From Pseudogracilibacillus auburnensis (lineage in GTDB: Bacteria; Bacillota; Bacilli; Bacillales; Amphibacillaceae), in assembly GCF_003201975.1 (NCBI RefSeq), contig NZ_QJJQ01000002.1:62001-126000 (forward strand): a DNA stretch of 64,000 nt. The letters run 5' to 3'. Made by a program: the position numbers and the translations under genes. Positions within the stretch are counted from its first letter, which is position 1; every line of letters starts with the position of its first letter. The notes under the pieces were generated by a model that had not been told where the DNA came from, did no database searches, and saw only the letters and a program-made list of their open reading frames with translations. Of the stretch, positions 1 through 10,242 are shown piece after piece.

Positions 1-1223
1 TGGTGCTTTCTCGTATAATAACTATGAAGTGAATGTCCGAGTTCATGTGTTAATGTATACATATCATTCACTTTATTTTGCCAATTAAGTAAAATAAACG
101 GGTTTGTTCCATATGCACCAGATGAATATGCCCCACTTCGTTTTCCTTTGTTTTCAACCACATCGATCCAGCGACTTTCAAATCCTTCAGCGACAATATT
201 AGTATATTCTTCACCTAGTGGTGCTAAACTTTTTAACACATAATCTTTCGCATCCTCATATGTAACTTTCATATCAACACCTTCAACGAGCGGTGTGTAC
301 AAATCATACATATGCAAATCATCTACTTGTAATATTTTCTTGCGAAGATCTGTATACCGATGTAATAAAGGCAATTTCTCATTAATCGCATCAACCAAAT
401 TGTCGTATACAGTTTCAGGAATATTATTCGTATCAAGCGCTGAATGTCTAGCTGATTGGTAGTTTCTCACTTTTGCATAAAAATTATCTTTTTTCACATT
501 TCCATTTAATGTCGAGGCAAATGTGTTTTTAAACTGACCAAATGTTTCGTACATCGCCTTAAAAGCCGCTTTTCTGACAGAACGATCTTTTGATTCCAAA
601 AAGCGAATATAACGTCCATGTGTTAGTTCCACTTCTTCGCCCTTTTCATCTTTAATAAACGGGAATGTTAAATCGGCATTATTAAGCATACCAAATGTTT
701 GACTGGGTGTGGATAATGCTTCAGAGGCCTCAGATAAGAGCATTTCCTCTTTTTCACTTAAAATATGTTCCTTTTGCCTTACAATCTCTTCCAACGTCTT
801 TTTATATCGTTGTAATTCAGCTTTTTCTTCTAGGAAAGCTGTCAAGGTTGCTTCATCAATTTTTAAAATTTCTGGAACGATATAGCTCATATTGCTAGAA
901 GCAATGGTTAAAATGGATTCTGCTTTTTGATTCATTGCCTGATAAAAAGAGTTTGTCGTATCCTCATCATAGCGCATATGGGAATATGCATACAATTTAC
1001 CAAGACGTTCTGACATTTCATCTTGAGTTTTAAATAGTTGGTAAAGCGTATCCGCAGACTCTCCTAATTTGTTTTGGAATTCTTTTATTTTTGGTATATC
1101 AGTGCTTAATTTGTCGAATTCTTCTTCCCATAATTCATCTGATGCAAAAATCGTTTCCAACTCCCAAGTTAACTCCTTAGGAACTTCCTCACGCTTTGGA
1201 ATTTCTTTCGTCATTTCCGCCAT
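1..1223 (-). CDS. pepF: Oligoendopeptidase F (partial, C-terminus outside window)
   Basis: This is a zinc metallopeptidase of the M3B family that degrades short cytoplasmic peptides. About 407 codons are inside the window; the 3' end lies beyond base 1. The frame begins MAEMTKEIPKREEVP after an AAAAAGGAGG ribosome site. The M3 signature HELGH is encoded at about 33-47, inside the wider context MYTLTHELGHSVHS, so the catalytic zinc site is present although its third ligand region is cut off. It lies upstream-to-downstream after coiA, as yjbG does in B. subtilis, which supports the assignment. Nothing abnormal is seen in the visible part. Confidence 0.93.
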   Translation of the reverse strand, partial: MAEMTKEIPKREEVPKELTWELETIFASDELWEEEFDKLSTDIPKIKEFQNKLGESADTLYQLFKTQDEMSERLGKLYAYSHMRYDEDTTNSFYQAMNQKAESILTIASSNMSYIVPEILKIDEATLTAFLEEKAELQRYKKTLEEIVRQKEHILSEKEEMLLSEASEALSTPSQTFGMLNNADLTFPFIKDEKGEEVELTHGRYIRFLESKDRSVRKAAFKAMYETFGQFKNTFASTLNGNVKKDNFYAKVRNYQSARHSALDTNNIPETVYDNLVDAINEKLPLLHRYTDLRKKILQVDDLHMYDLYTPLVEGVDMKVTYEDAKDYVLKSLAPLGEEYTNIVAEGFESRWIDVVENKGKRSGAYSSGAYGTNPFILLNWQNKVNDMYTLTHELGHSLHSYYTRKH

Positions 1224-1277
1224 CTTTTTTCCTCCTTTTTAATTAACTCTTTCTTATTATAGTGACTTTACTAAAAT

Positions 1278-2450
1278 TCATTCTTGCCTTTGATTATACA
1301 TGAATCTATTCAAAAGTTCATTGTCACCAATTATTGCCTCATCTATTCTCTTATAACAATGGATCGCTTTTCGCTTTATATAATGATGTTTTCTTATTTC
1401 ATGGATTATCTTTATTTCTTTCAATAAGTTTAAATACTCTACAATTGGGTTAGCTTGCATAGACAAAAGCGGAAAATGATCGCTTTGATACGTAAATGGT
1501 CGTAAAAACTTTTTAGCTTCGCTTAATGTAAATGATTTTCCGCGTGGTTGTAAGTGTAAAAAATCAATGATGAATCGACTTTGCCAGTTCCATAACGGCA
1601 CGTTCATTCGTTGTTGAGAAGGGATTGGAAGATACACAATTGATGGGAGAGTCTCATGATGAAGGCCTTTATCATATAGCCAATAGCGCCATTTTAATTC
1701 TTTTCCATAGGCTTGACTCCTTTTTAGTCTAAATTTACTTTTTTCTTTTTTCCATATAGTGAATAAATTTCGAGGATAAAATGGATCCATTGAAAAAAGA
1801 CTTTTAAAATGTAATTGATGTAGTTTTCTAAAAGTAATCTTGGCGATGGCTCTTTTTGTACTTGCTGGATACACATCGTTAATGATGGAAAATTCTTTCG
1901 ATTGTGGACAAAAATAAAAAAGCATTGTTGGAAGGTTAGGGGAAAATTGGTGAACAAACTGAAGAGTAAAACCATTGATTTGGAGATGGGTATAGGAGAT
2001 GCGCTTGAACTGATTCGCTCCTAAGATCCAAATCGGCGTGATGTTTGCCTGTTGATACCCTATATTTCTTTTTTTTATTTCAGCTAACGAGATCGTGACA
2101 CATTGAAATTCAATAGCAATTTTTCGCTTACCAATTTCCATCAGCAAATCGGGTCGCTGATTAATTTCTGGAATATGTACTTCAAGTTGCACGTTTTCGT
2201 ACTGATGGCGTAGCCAATGAAACAACAATAACTTCCCTCGTTGATGATACGCACTTTCTCCTCCTTGATAAGAACAGTTTGTCTTCTTTTTATGGGCAAA
2301 GTGTGGAATGACTTTTGGTCCTGCTCTTACAATGACGTTATTTTTACATTCAGGACAGAAAAACTGTTTCTGGCGCATGTGCTCGATTTGATGTTCTGGT
2401 AGTATTGCAAGCGTAACAAAATCACCTTCTTTTGTTATAGCACGCAACAT
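1278..2450 (-). CDS. coiA: Competence protein CoiA family nuclease-like protein
   Basis: The 390-residue product matches the CoiA/YjbF family, which acts in natural transformation after DNA uptake, during recombination. It starts MLRAITKEGDFVTLA, has a zinc-binding-like FFCPECKNNV segment near residue 32 and later HFAHKKK, then a restriction-endonuclease-like core with RPDLLMEIG and IAIEFQ (a PD-(D/E)xK pattern around residues 97-115). The C-terminal half is basic and poorly conserved, as usual for the family. It lies between pepF and mecA, the same order as in Bacillus. A short AGGGGGAATTC stretch precedes the ATG. The family is certain; biochemical activity is known only by inference from the fold. 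Confidence 0.9.
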   Translation of the reverse strand: MLRAITKEGDFVTLAILPEHQIEHMRQKQFFCPECKNNVIVRAGPKVIPHFAHKKKTNCSYQGGESAYHQRGKLLLFHWLRHQYENVQLEVHIPEINQRPDLLMEIGKRKIAIEFQCVTISLAEIKKRNIGYQQANITPIWILGANQFKRISYTHLQINGFTLQFVHQFSPNLPTMLFYFCPQSKEFSIINDVYPASTKRAIAKITFRKLHQLHFKSLFSMDPFYPRNLFTIWKKEKSKFRLKRSQAYGKELKWRYWLYDKGLHHETLPSIVYLPIPSQQRMNVPLWNWQSRFIIDFLHLQPRGKSFTLSEAKKFLRPFTYQSDHFPLLSMQANPIVEYLNLLKEIKIIHEIRKHHYIKRKAIHCYKRIDEAIIGDNELLNRFMYNQRQE

Positions 2451-2489
2451 GTATAAGAATTCCCCCTTTTATTGTAGTTCTACTTAAGT

Positions 2490-2521
2490 GAAAAGACATT
2501 CATTTTTGCGAATGTCTTTTC
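2490..2521 (-). terminator. Rho-independent terminator after mecA
   Basis: A perfect 12-bp inverted repeat (GAAAAGACATTC / GAATGTCTTTTC) with an 8-base loop lies between the mecA stop codon and the coiA start on the minus strand. It separates the two genes transcriptionally. Confidence 0.8.
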
Positions 2522-2533
2522 ATCTACCAACAA

Positions 2534-3211
2534 TTATACTGAAAAATGTCCTCTCATTTGAGAAAATACATTGTTTTCAAAAATCACTTTTCCATATTCA
2601 TCTAATACATGATAAGTTACATCAGACTCTGTGCTATATTCTAATATTTGACTTAAGATATCCTCTTGATATTCAAATAATTTCGGTGCAAGCTCAACGT
2701 AAATATAGTATTTGTTCTCATAAAAATAAAGTACTGTTATTAAGTCTGATTCATAATTACCTTGAAAGTAATGACTTAGTTGGATAACATCTTCTAAATC
2801 ATGAAAGTTAGCTGTCATCCATAAACTAGAATCGTCATCTACTTCTTCATCATCGACTGCTTCATTTTTTCCAAACTTTTCTTCAATAATACTTTTAGCC
2901 TTTTCATTTATCGTAATATCAATGGTATCATCAATTTCATCAATAGAGTCAATAGGAGTGCCACCTTTAGATATTTGAGCTTTTGTTACGATAATTTCTA
3001 GCCCTTTTTCCAATGCTTGCACTTGAATCCATAATGGTCCTTCAACAGAAAAGTCCTCTTTATAATTAACTTCATCCATCATTTGCCAAAATAGCTGCTC
3101 GCTCCGTTCACGATTATACCAAATTTCTTCTCGTTCAAAGCCACGATCCTCGATATCTACATAAGAGATATAAAATTTAACCGTGTTTTCATTAATTCTT
3201 TCTATTTCCAT
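2534..3211 (-). CDS. mecA: Adaptor protein MecA
   Basis: The 225-residue protein is the ClpC adaptor that targets ComK and other substrates for ClpCP proteolysis. The N-terminus MEIERINENTVKFYISY followed by DIEDRGFEREEIWYNRERSEQLFW is the conserved substrate-binding domain. A very acidic linker around residues 100-128 leads to the C-terminal ClpC-binding domain (LEDVIQLSHYF, VTYHVLDEYGKVI). I start at the ATG at 3211, behind GGGAGAGG, rather than the TTG one codon upstream. Its neighbours coiA and spxA are both linked to competence or ClpP proteolysis. Confidence 0.95.
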   Translation of the reverse strand: MEIERINENTVKFYISYVDIEDRGFEREEIWYNRERSEQLFWQMMDEVNYKEDFSVEGPLWIQVQALEKGLEIIVTKAQISKGGTPIDSIDEIDDTIDITINEKAKSIIEEKFGKNEAVDDEEVDDDSSLWMTANFHDLEDVIQLSHYFQGNYESDLITVLYFYENKYYIYVELAPKLFEYQEDILSQILEYSTESDVTYHVLDEYGKVIFENNVFSQMRGHFSV

Positions 3212-3458
3212 CAAATACCTCTCCCTTCAATTAGAATAACTTAAAGCTCTGTTAAGCACCTTAAAAGAATGAGGTGGAAGAGATTACTCCAACAGTACAT
3301 CATTATTCCATTAAACTCATTGTATGTTATTTATTTTATTTTGAAAATATTAATGCCTATATTTAGTGTATGAATATTAATATACTATTTTACCTTACTT
3401 TTTTCAATATTTCACCACTTTATTTCAATAAAATTCAGGAGATACGGTTATTTAATAT

Positions 3459-3498
3459 AAAAATCGCAAACCGAAAAAAATATTGGTTTGCGATTTTT
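3459..3498 (-). terminator. Terminator after spxA
   Basis: The arms AAATCGCAAACC and GGTTTGCGATTT are perfectly complementary and flanked by A and T runs on both sides, so the hairpin can work in either direction. It lies just past the spxA stop codon. Confidence 0.85.
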
Positions 3499-3524
3499 AA
3501 GAAAGTACAATCATAGTCAACGGA

Positions 3525-3920
3525 CTAATTGACCATTTTTTGTGCTTCACGTAATTGAAATGTACGTACCGTTCTTGGTAAGAAACGGCGGATTTCATCT
3601 TCATTGTAGCCAACTTGTAGCCTTTTTTCATCAAGAATAATTGGACGGCGTAAAAGCCCTGGGTTTTTTTGAATTAATTCAAAGAGATCTTTTAAAGGTA
3701 ATTGTTCGATATTAACATCTAATTTTTGGAAAACCTTTGATCTAGTTGAAATAATCTCATCTGTACCATCTTCAGTCATCCGTAAAATTTCTTTTATCTC
3801 GTCTAGCGACAATGGTTCAGAAAATATATTCCGCTCTTTATAACCTATATCATGTTCTTCTAACCATGCCTTTGCTTTGCGGCAAGATGTACAACTTGGC
3901 GAGGTATAGAGTGTTACCAT
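3525..3920 (-). CDS. spxA: Transcriptional regulator Spx
   Basis: Spx binds the RNA polymerase alpha subunit C-terminal domain and directs the response to thiol and cell-wall stress. The 131-residue product has the redox switch Cys10-Thr-Ser-Cys13 in [20 protein letters not shown], the thioredoxin-like ArsC fold, and the [26 protein letters not shown] segment. Length and sequence are typical. Spx is normally degraded by ClpXP. The upstream 700 bases hold a Crp/Fnr-type palindrome (4083-4106) and a structured element, so its promoter region is unusually long. Confidence 0.96.
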   Translation of the reverse strand: MVTLYTSPSCTSCRKAKAWLEEHDIGYKERNIFSEPLSLDEIKEILRMTEDGTDEIISTRSKVFQKLDVNIEQLPLKDLFELIQKNPGLLRRPIILDEKRLQVGYNEDEIRRFLPRTVRTFQLREAQKMVN

Positions 3921-4082
3921 GTAACTTCACTCCTCATTTCTACTAAAATATATCGAATATTGAACTTCTTAGTTCTATCCAACTAAGATTCCCGTACAAT
4001 ATGAACAGCGGGCTCACTCCGTAGTCCTTACGGTGAATATGATTACTCCATTTACGTAGTCATTAAGCTATGGAAGTAATAA

Positions 4083-4106
4083 ACAATGTGATAGTCATCA
4101 CATTGT
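4083..4106. promoter_or_regulatory. Crp/Fnr-type palindrome upstream of spxA
   Basis: The bases around TGTGATAGTCATCACA form a perfect dyad (ACAATGTGA-N6-TCACATTGT). This fits the TGTGA-N6-TCACA operator of Crp/Fnr-family regulators, and one such regulator is encoded at 14631. It could also simply be an RNA hairpin. Position relative to the spxA promoter is unknown. Confidence 0.5.
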
Positions 4107-4109
4107 AAA

Positions 4110-4176
4110 ATACCTTAACAATTAAGAACCTGTAATTAACGCCCCTTGAAACGCATTACATATAAGGTATTTTTTT
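4110..4176 (+). terminator. Two-stem structured element ending in a T run
   Basis: An outer stem (TACCTTA / TAAGGTA, 4111-4117 with 4163-4169) encloses an inner stem (TGTAAT / ATTACA, 4131-4136 with 4155-4160) and is followed by seven T residues on the plus strand. It resembles the terminator of a small RNA or a folded leader, but no plus-strand gene lies upstream and the element could equally be read as part of a minus-strand spxA leader. Confidence 0.4.
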
Positions 4177-4624
4177 ATTAAATAAGAATTACTTTAAATA
4201 AACTTTCAATATAAATTATACTATATTTGTCAAGTAAAAGGTAGAGCCTTTCGAATTTTTTTATTTGCTTTCACGAAATGTCATAATTCTGTTACAAACT
4301 GTAGCTACATACATATATACTACCCATTATCATCATTTATAAACATAAATTTACATTTATTTCCCGTTATTTTCATTCACAAAATGGACATATTTTCATA
4401 TGTTCATTCTATTTTTAAGTAAGTGAGCGAATTTCATAATAGCTTTTTTACCAATACCTCTTATTTTCTCACCATTTATTGTTTACGTTCATACTTTTCT
4501 TGCTTTCACAAAAATCGTAGTATATCATTTACTTATGTTTATACAAGGTATTAAACGTTTATTTGTACCTTTTTTAAAGGATTAAATGGACTTTTTGAAA
4601 GTAGATGAATATTGGAGTGAATGA

Positions 4625-5608
<984 letters not shown>

Positions 5609-5616
5609 TAATAATA

Positions 5617-5679
5617 GAAGGGTGTCCAAAGGCGCGAAAGCAGGAAATATTTCATACTTACAAGCCTTAGACACCCTTC
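5617..5679. terminator. Long inverted repeat between trpS and yjbA
   Basis: Arms of about 16 bases (GAAGGGTGTCCAAAGGC and GCCTTAGACACCCTTC) face each other across a 30-base loop between two convergent genes. A bidirectional terminator role is likely, although T runs are weak. The paired GGGTGTC ends could also mark a small repeat element. Confidence 0.65.
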
Positions 5680-5766
5680 AAACACTTTTACATGTTTGTT
5701 CAAGTTCCATTGTTCCCTTTTTAAAAGTTCGAACAGTCATTTTCAATTGTTTTTGTTAACTTCTTT

Positions 5767-6525
5767 TTAATGAGATTTATTTTTATTTTCCACTTGTTCC
5801 ATTTCCCAAAACTTTTCTAAAAATGGATTTCCTTTCACTAGCTGGGCACATAATCTTTCATGTCCCTCAGTCCACCCGTCTTTTATATCATCATATAATA
5901 TATCCCATATTTCTTTAATACTTGATTGATACGTCGTATATGTCAGTTTTTTATTATCCCATTCTGAAAGCCAGTAAAGCATTTCATTTACATTATTCGT
6001 TTCCCTTAACTGCTCCATCGCGATCATTAATAACTTTTTTAGTTGCCTTTCTCTTCTTGTTAATCCGTACATATATTGTTTATCCATTGACATTAAGGAG
6101 TCTTTACGATCATCATTCTTCGATATCATGTCAAAATTTAGTTGTTTCGTCTTTTTACATAATTCAAACACTTGTTGTTCCTGCCTTGGGATTAGTCTAC
6201 TTTTCCGGACTGGAATATGATACCCAATAGTATCAAAGACAAGTATTCCTCTCCCATCCGTTACGATACAAGCGTAATCAAGCACTTCACGTGTGTGACC
6301 CTTTCTCATATATGCTCGCTTATGTATTTGATCTAAAAGAGTTGAAGGCAAATCATATAAACTATTTTCAATTGTATTGTAAAGACATTCTGATATGTAT
6401 AAAACTGGCACTTGTTCAAGAATTTCTATTTGGTCTTTTTTACGCCATTCATGATAATGACATACATTATACCCTTCTTCCTCTCCTTCGAACCAGTTTA
6501 CCCAGACATCATAAAGATACAACAT
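5767..6525 (-). CDS. yjbA: YjbA family protein (DUF3603)
   Basis: The 252-residue protein matches the YjbA/DUF3603 family of unknown function, whose gene is also next to trpS in B. subtilis. It starts MLYLYDVWVNWFEGEEEGYN behind GAGGG, with conserved HEWRKKDQIEILEQVPVL, the RKGHTREVLDYACIVTDG segment, and a C-terminal helical half (GLTRRERQLKKLLMIAMEQL). No signal peptide or membrane helix is seen, so a cytoplasmic location is likely. The family has no assigned biochemical function. Confidence 0.87.
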   Translation of the reverse strand: MLYLYDVWVNWFEGEEEGYNVCHYHEWRKKDQIEILEQVPVLYISECLYNTIENSLYDLPSTLLDQIHKRAYMRKGHTREVLDYACIVTDGRGILVFDTIGYHIPVRKSRLIPRQEQQVFELCKKTKQLNFDMISKNDDRKDSLMSMDKQYMYGLTRRERQLKKLLMIAMEQLRETNNVNEMLYWLSEWDNKKLTYTTYQSSIKEIWDILYDDIKDGWTEGHERLCAQLVKGNPFLEKFWEMEQVENKNKSH

Positions 6526-6605
6526 TGTTATTCCCTCACTTTAAATTACTATTTATGTAACATTATGACCACCATCTGGTAAAAATATTCGAGTTATCAT
6601 GATCG

Positions 6606-6812
6606 TCACAATTTTTCAGGGAATCGCTGAATGGCAATCATCATAAGTAAAAAACCTATTGGTAAAAAATAACATTCAATTCTGCCTTTTATAAAAATAA
6701 AATATTCCATCCATGAAATACCAGCGGGTAAAAAGTTCATATAAGCGATAATCGTAACGCCACCTGATACAGCTAGTCCAAATCCAATTAAAAATAGAAG
6801 GATATATCCCAT
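6606..6812 (-). CDS. Small two-helix membrane protein, unknown function
   Basis: A 68-residue hydrophobic protein, MGYILLFLIGFGLAVSGGVT..., with two predicted membrane helices (about residues 3-26 and 44-62) separated by a short segment containing FLPAGISWMEYF. I chose the ATG at 6812 behind GGAGTGAATAGT, three codons inside a possible GTG start. It follows a gene order (between yjbA and fabF) where small membrane proteins are common in Bacillaceae. Function is unknown. Confidence 0.7.
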   Translation of the reverse strand: MGYILLFLIGFGLAVSGGVTIIAYMNFLPAGISWMEYFIFIKGRIECYFLPIGFLLMMIAIQRFPEKL

Positions 6813-7493
6813 ACTATTCACTCCATAACTTGTCCACCAATTTTATATCACTGAGGGGCAGAGCCAAAAAACATATTCCACCCTCTGCTTGTCCATTCCT
6901 CTATTTATTGAATGTTTATTCGTGATTCAGCTAAAATATGCTCTACTAGTCGGAATAGTGGCTGTTAGTGATAAAAAAATGGATAGGAGGAAAATTGCCG
7001 GGAAATTAATTAGGGGATAAACTATACTTAGAAACTCAACTTTCGCAGAGTGAAATGGACAAAGAAGCCTTCGTAGAATAAGAAAGTGAAGATACAGTAC
7101 TCGAGTTGACTTTGGATTACCTGTTTGCTCTAAGCAGTCTGTTTACATCTAAAATCCACCTGCTCTTTTCGTTAAGTTTGTTGCTATTATCACGCATTTG
7201 AAATAAACTACGCAATAACTGGTAGGTTGTTTTCCGCTACGGACCATTGCTTTCCGTGGGCACGGCCTCAGCCTCCTCGAGAAAACCACTCTGCGGGGTC
7301 TTCGGACACGCGCTTTTCCCACAGGAGTCAATGGTCCTTCGCTCCAAACAACCATCAGAATAGTAAAATAAATGCCTCGTACTATTAACACATCCCAGCG
7401 AAGGAAATGCACGGAGACTCCTGTGGGAGGACAGGGAGGTCACTGAAAAACATCCGATTGAAAAATTCATAAAATTATAATGAGAAAATAAAG

Positions 7494-7527
7494 AAGAATT
7501 GAAGGGGTTTTTTCCTCTAATTCTTTT
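7494..7527 (-). terminator. Hairpin at transposase 3' end
   Basis: AAGAATT...AATTCTT arms with GAAGG/CCTC pairing and a T-rich tail overlap the stop codon of the transposase remnant. Confidence 0.55.
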
Positions 7528-8457
7528 TTAAAAATTTTACACGGACGGTCGAGAGTATTTTATCCCCTTTTTTATCCATTAGTTTCAATATCCTTTTCAG
7601 ATTGACGGCAAATATTGTCGTTGCACCTTGTATCTGCATACCAAACAGACCTGCGGCAATGGCTTTTTTATATCCGTGTCTTTGTTTTAATTCGCTATTT
7701 TTTGCTTCAATTTTGTACCGTTCCTTTGATAAGAGTTTAAACTCTTCCGTTTCCTGGAAGGCCTTTTGTTCCTGGTGCTCAGTTGATTTTATTGATACAT
7801 AGTATGATTTTGTTTTTGCCCCATCCTTGTAACATCCTTTTCTGAATGGACATACTTTACACTTTTCTACATCAAACATGTACCGATAACGAACATTTTT
7901 CTTATCAGATTTGGATTTTCCACCTTCCTATTTGTGGCTAAATGTCCTGCCTTGCACATATATGTTCCAGCATCCTTATTATATACAAAACCATCAGCTT
8001 CCCTACGTGCCCCATTTGTAACAATTGGATGTAATTTAGAAACCAAATCTATGTCATGACTTTTTGTGTAGACAATATTATCTTTGGATGAATATGCTGT
8101 ATCCCCGATAACTGTGTCAACTTTCATTCCACTTTGCTTACTTTTCTCGACTAATTCCTGTAGATATTTCCCATCATTTTTTTCACCTGTAGTAACAACA
8201 GCAGCTGTAATAATACGTTCATTACTCATTGAAATATGTGTTTTATAACCAAAAAAAGAAGAATCTTCTGCCTTATGTCCAAAACGAGCATCCTCGTCTG
8301 TCGAATAACTCAGTTCCAACGTAAAATCCTCCACGGCTTCTTTTAATACATTTAATTTTTCCTTTACTGCAGGAATCTCCACGTGTTGTGATTTATTTTC
8401 CACTGTTTCAATTACCTTTTTTGAATAAGATAATTCAGCAGCGATGGGACATCCCGC
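7517..8457 (-). pseudogene. IS1182-family transposase remnant, truncated and frameshifted
   Basis: Two overlapping frames together give the catalytic core and C-terminus of an IS1182-type DDE transposase. The first (8403 down to 7867) has SYSTDEDARFGHKAEDSSFFGYKTHISM and VDTVIGDTAYSSKDN; the second (7879 down to 7517) has MFDVEKCKVCPFRKGCYKDG and RYKIEAKNSELKQRHGY, where the last DDE glutamate is expected. A one-base frameshift lies near 7915-7932, because reading across it restores KVRYRYMFDVEKC-like sequence. The first 150-200 residues are missing; homology stops near 8457 at the flanking repeat. The gene cannot make an active transposase. Confidence 0.85.
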
Positions 8458-8842
8458 TATCTTAAGTTACTGCGCAGTTTATTTCTTCTATGTAATAAAC
8501 AACAAATGCTATTTGGTAGGAGAAAGATTAGCAATCCCGACTTTTGGAAAACTATTTATAATACCAAGGTTGTCAAGGATATAATTAGAAGCATCCCAAG
8601 CTTAACCAAGCAACTATTTGAACTCATTTTAGTGGTGCGAAAGTTGAGTTAGAAAGAAAAAATGGAAAGGCAGCGATGTGATTAAGGGCTGTTCGTGGCC
8701 TTAAAACTAAAAATAGAGGAATAGAGAATAGAGGGCATGATTAGGAGCTATTCGTTACTACAAAACTAGAAAATAAATAATCGAGCGAACGATTAAATAG
8801 GTATAACCGGTACAATAGGGGATTGATCACTACACAATGAAA

Positions 8843-8868
8843 AAAACTGACCCAAAAGGATCAGTTTT
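8843..8868 (-). terminator. Terminator overlapping fabF stop
   Basis: AAAACTGACCC / GGATCAGTTTT arms with an AAAA loop; read on the minus strand it ends in a run of T residues. The fabF TGA stop lies inside the stem. Confidence 0.85.
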
Positions 8869-10102
8869 CATATTTTTTAAATACGAGGCATGCATTATGT
8901 CCTCCAAAACCAAATGAGTTACTCATCACGACATTTACATCTTGTTTTCTCGCTTCATTTGGTACGTAATCAAGGTCACAATCTGGATCAGGCGTTTCAT
9001 AATTTATCGTTGCAGGAATAATTCCATCATCGATTGCTTTGACCGAGATAACACTTTCGACTCCGCCAGCCGCGCCTAATAAATGACCTGTCATTGATTT
9101 AGTCGAAGATACTGCAAGTTTCTTTGCATGGTCACCATATATTGTTTTAATAGCTTGTGTTTCATATTTATCGTTCATATCAGTACTTGTACCATGTGCG
9201 TTAATATAGTCAACAGACTCTGGCTCCAAATTAGCATCCGCTAACGCTTGTTTCATTGCGCGAGCTGCTCCTTCGCCACCTTCAGCAGGTGCTGTAATAT
9301 GAAATGCATCTCCAGTTGCACCATACCCGATAATTTCCGCATAAATTTTTGCCCCACGATCAAGGGCAGATTCCAATGTTTCTAATACTAAAATTCCTGC
9401 TCCTTCACCCATAACGAAACCATCGCGATTTTGATCAAAAGGGCGGCTTGCTGTTTTCGGATTATCATTAAATGTTAATGCCTTCATTGCTGAAAATCCT
9501 GCAAATGCCATATTCGTAATCGGTGATTCTGTCCCACCTGTAATAATATAGTCGACATCGCCACGCTGAACAGCTTTAAAGGCGTCTCCAATAGAGTTTG
9601 CTCCAGACGCACAGGCAGTAACTGTACAAGAATTGATTCCTTTAGCCCCAAGTTGAATGGAAACCTGACCCGCCGCCATATCTGGGATTAACATCGGTAC
9701 AAAAAATGGACTTACACGACGATATCCTTTATCAATAAAACGTCTAACCTGCTCTTCATACGTATCCATTCCACCAATCCCACAGCCGATCCACACACCA
9801 ACACGATCAGCATTTGATTCATCGATCGTCAAATTTGCATCTTCAACAGCCATTTTCGAAGCTGCTACAGCATATTGGGTAAACAAATCCATTTTTCTAG
9901 CTTCTTTACGATCCATATATTTTTTTGCATCAAAGTCTTTTACTTCTGCTGCTACATGTACAGGAAAGTCTTCTTTATTCACACGTGTAATAAAATCAAT
10001 TCCAGATCGGCTATGAATAATATTATCCCATAACGTTGCTGCATCGTTCCCTAAAGGAGTAACAGCGCCGATTCCTGTAACTACAACTCTTCTATTTTCC
10101 AT
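8861..10102 (-). CDS. fabF: Beta-ketoacyl-[acyl-carrier-protein] synthase II
   Basis: FabF condenses malonyl-ACP with growing acyl-ACP in type II fatty-acid synthesis in the cytoplasm. The 413-residue frame starts [19 protein letters not shown] at the ATG behind AAGGAGG; an upstream in-frame extension has no ribosome site. The Cys-His-His triad is visible: [13 protein letters not shown] (nucleophile Cys), [12 protein letters not shown] and [15 protein letters not shown]. The glycine-rich [15 protein letters not shown] end is intact. It lies downstream of fabH, 140 bases away, and probably shares its FapR-controlled promoter. Confidence 0.97.
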   Translation of the reverse strand: MENRRVVVTGIGAVTPLGNDAATLWDNIIHSRSGIDFITRVNKEDFPVHVAAEVKDFDAKKYMDRKEARKMDLFTQYAVAASKMAVEDANLTIDESNADRVGVWIGCGIGGMDTYEEQVRRFIDKGYRRVSPFFVPMLIPDMAAGQVSIQLGAKGINSCTVTACASGANSIGDAFKAVQRGDVDYIITGGTESPITNMAFAGFSAMKALTFNDNPKTASRPFDQNRDGFVMGEGAGILVLETLESALDRGAKIYAEIIGYGATGDAFHITAPAEGGEGAARAMKQALADANLEPESVDYINAHGTSTDMNDKYETQAIKTIYGDHAKKLAVSSTKSMTGHLLGAAGGVESVISVKAIDDGIIPATINYETPDPDCDLDYVPNEARKQDVNVVMSNSFGFGGHNACLVFKKYEN

Positions 10103-10242
10103 GAAAATTGCCTCCTTGCTAACATAGTAGATCATTGTATAAAATTATCATAACGTACCCTTAATAGTACCACAATTTACTATATTCTTCTCTTTAATTT
10201 AAGGATTAGTCCATTTGCTTTTACACATTTTATAAACCTAGT

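Larger units (their letters stand above)
3921..4624. other. Long divergent intergenic region spxA/trpS
   Basis: This 700-base gap separates the divergent spxA and trpS genes. It contains the palindrome and folded element listed separately at 4083-4176, and a weak hairpin (AAGGTA / TACCTT followed by T residues, about 4550-4580) near trpS. I searched the trpS-proximal half for the T-box signature (GGGTGG...GCG) usual before Bacillus trpS and did not find it. No convincing open frame is present. Confidence 0.6.
7033..8650. mobile_element. Nested repeat island with 15-bp terminal inverted repeats
   Basis: The segment begins AACTCAACTTTCGCA (7033-7047) and ends TGCGAAAGTTGAGTT (8636-8650), a perfect 15-bp inverted repeat. 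Inside the left end is an inner block near 7160-7220 (TTTTCGTTAAGTTTGTTGCT) whose inverted partner lies at 8463-8510 (AGTTACTGCGCAGTTT). Between them are a mosaic repeat (7225-7440, cores GCTTTCCGTGGGCACGGC and CTTTTCCCACAGGAGTC) and a broken IS1182-type transposase. The same outer and inner blocks recur at 50650-51241 without the transposase, so this appears to be one element that received others by insertion. Bases 8440-8860 hold no gene. Confidence 0.7.

Noticed and set aside
4180-4624. T-box riboswitch for trpS
   Set aside because: No GGGTGG signature or antiterminator could be found.
7149-7470. Two overlapping minus-strand frames in the repeat island
   Set aside because: Composed of mosaic repeat sequence, no ribosome sites, unusual arginine-rich composition.
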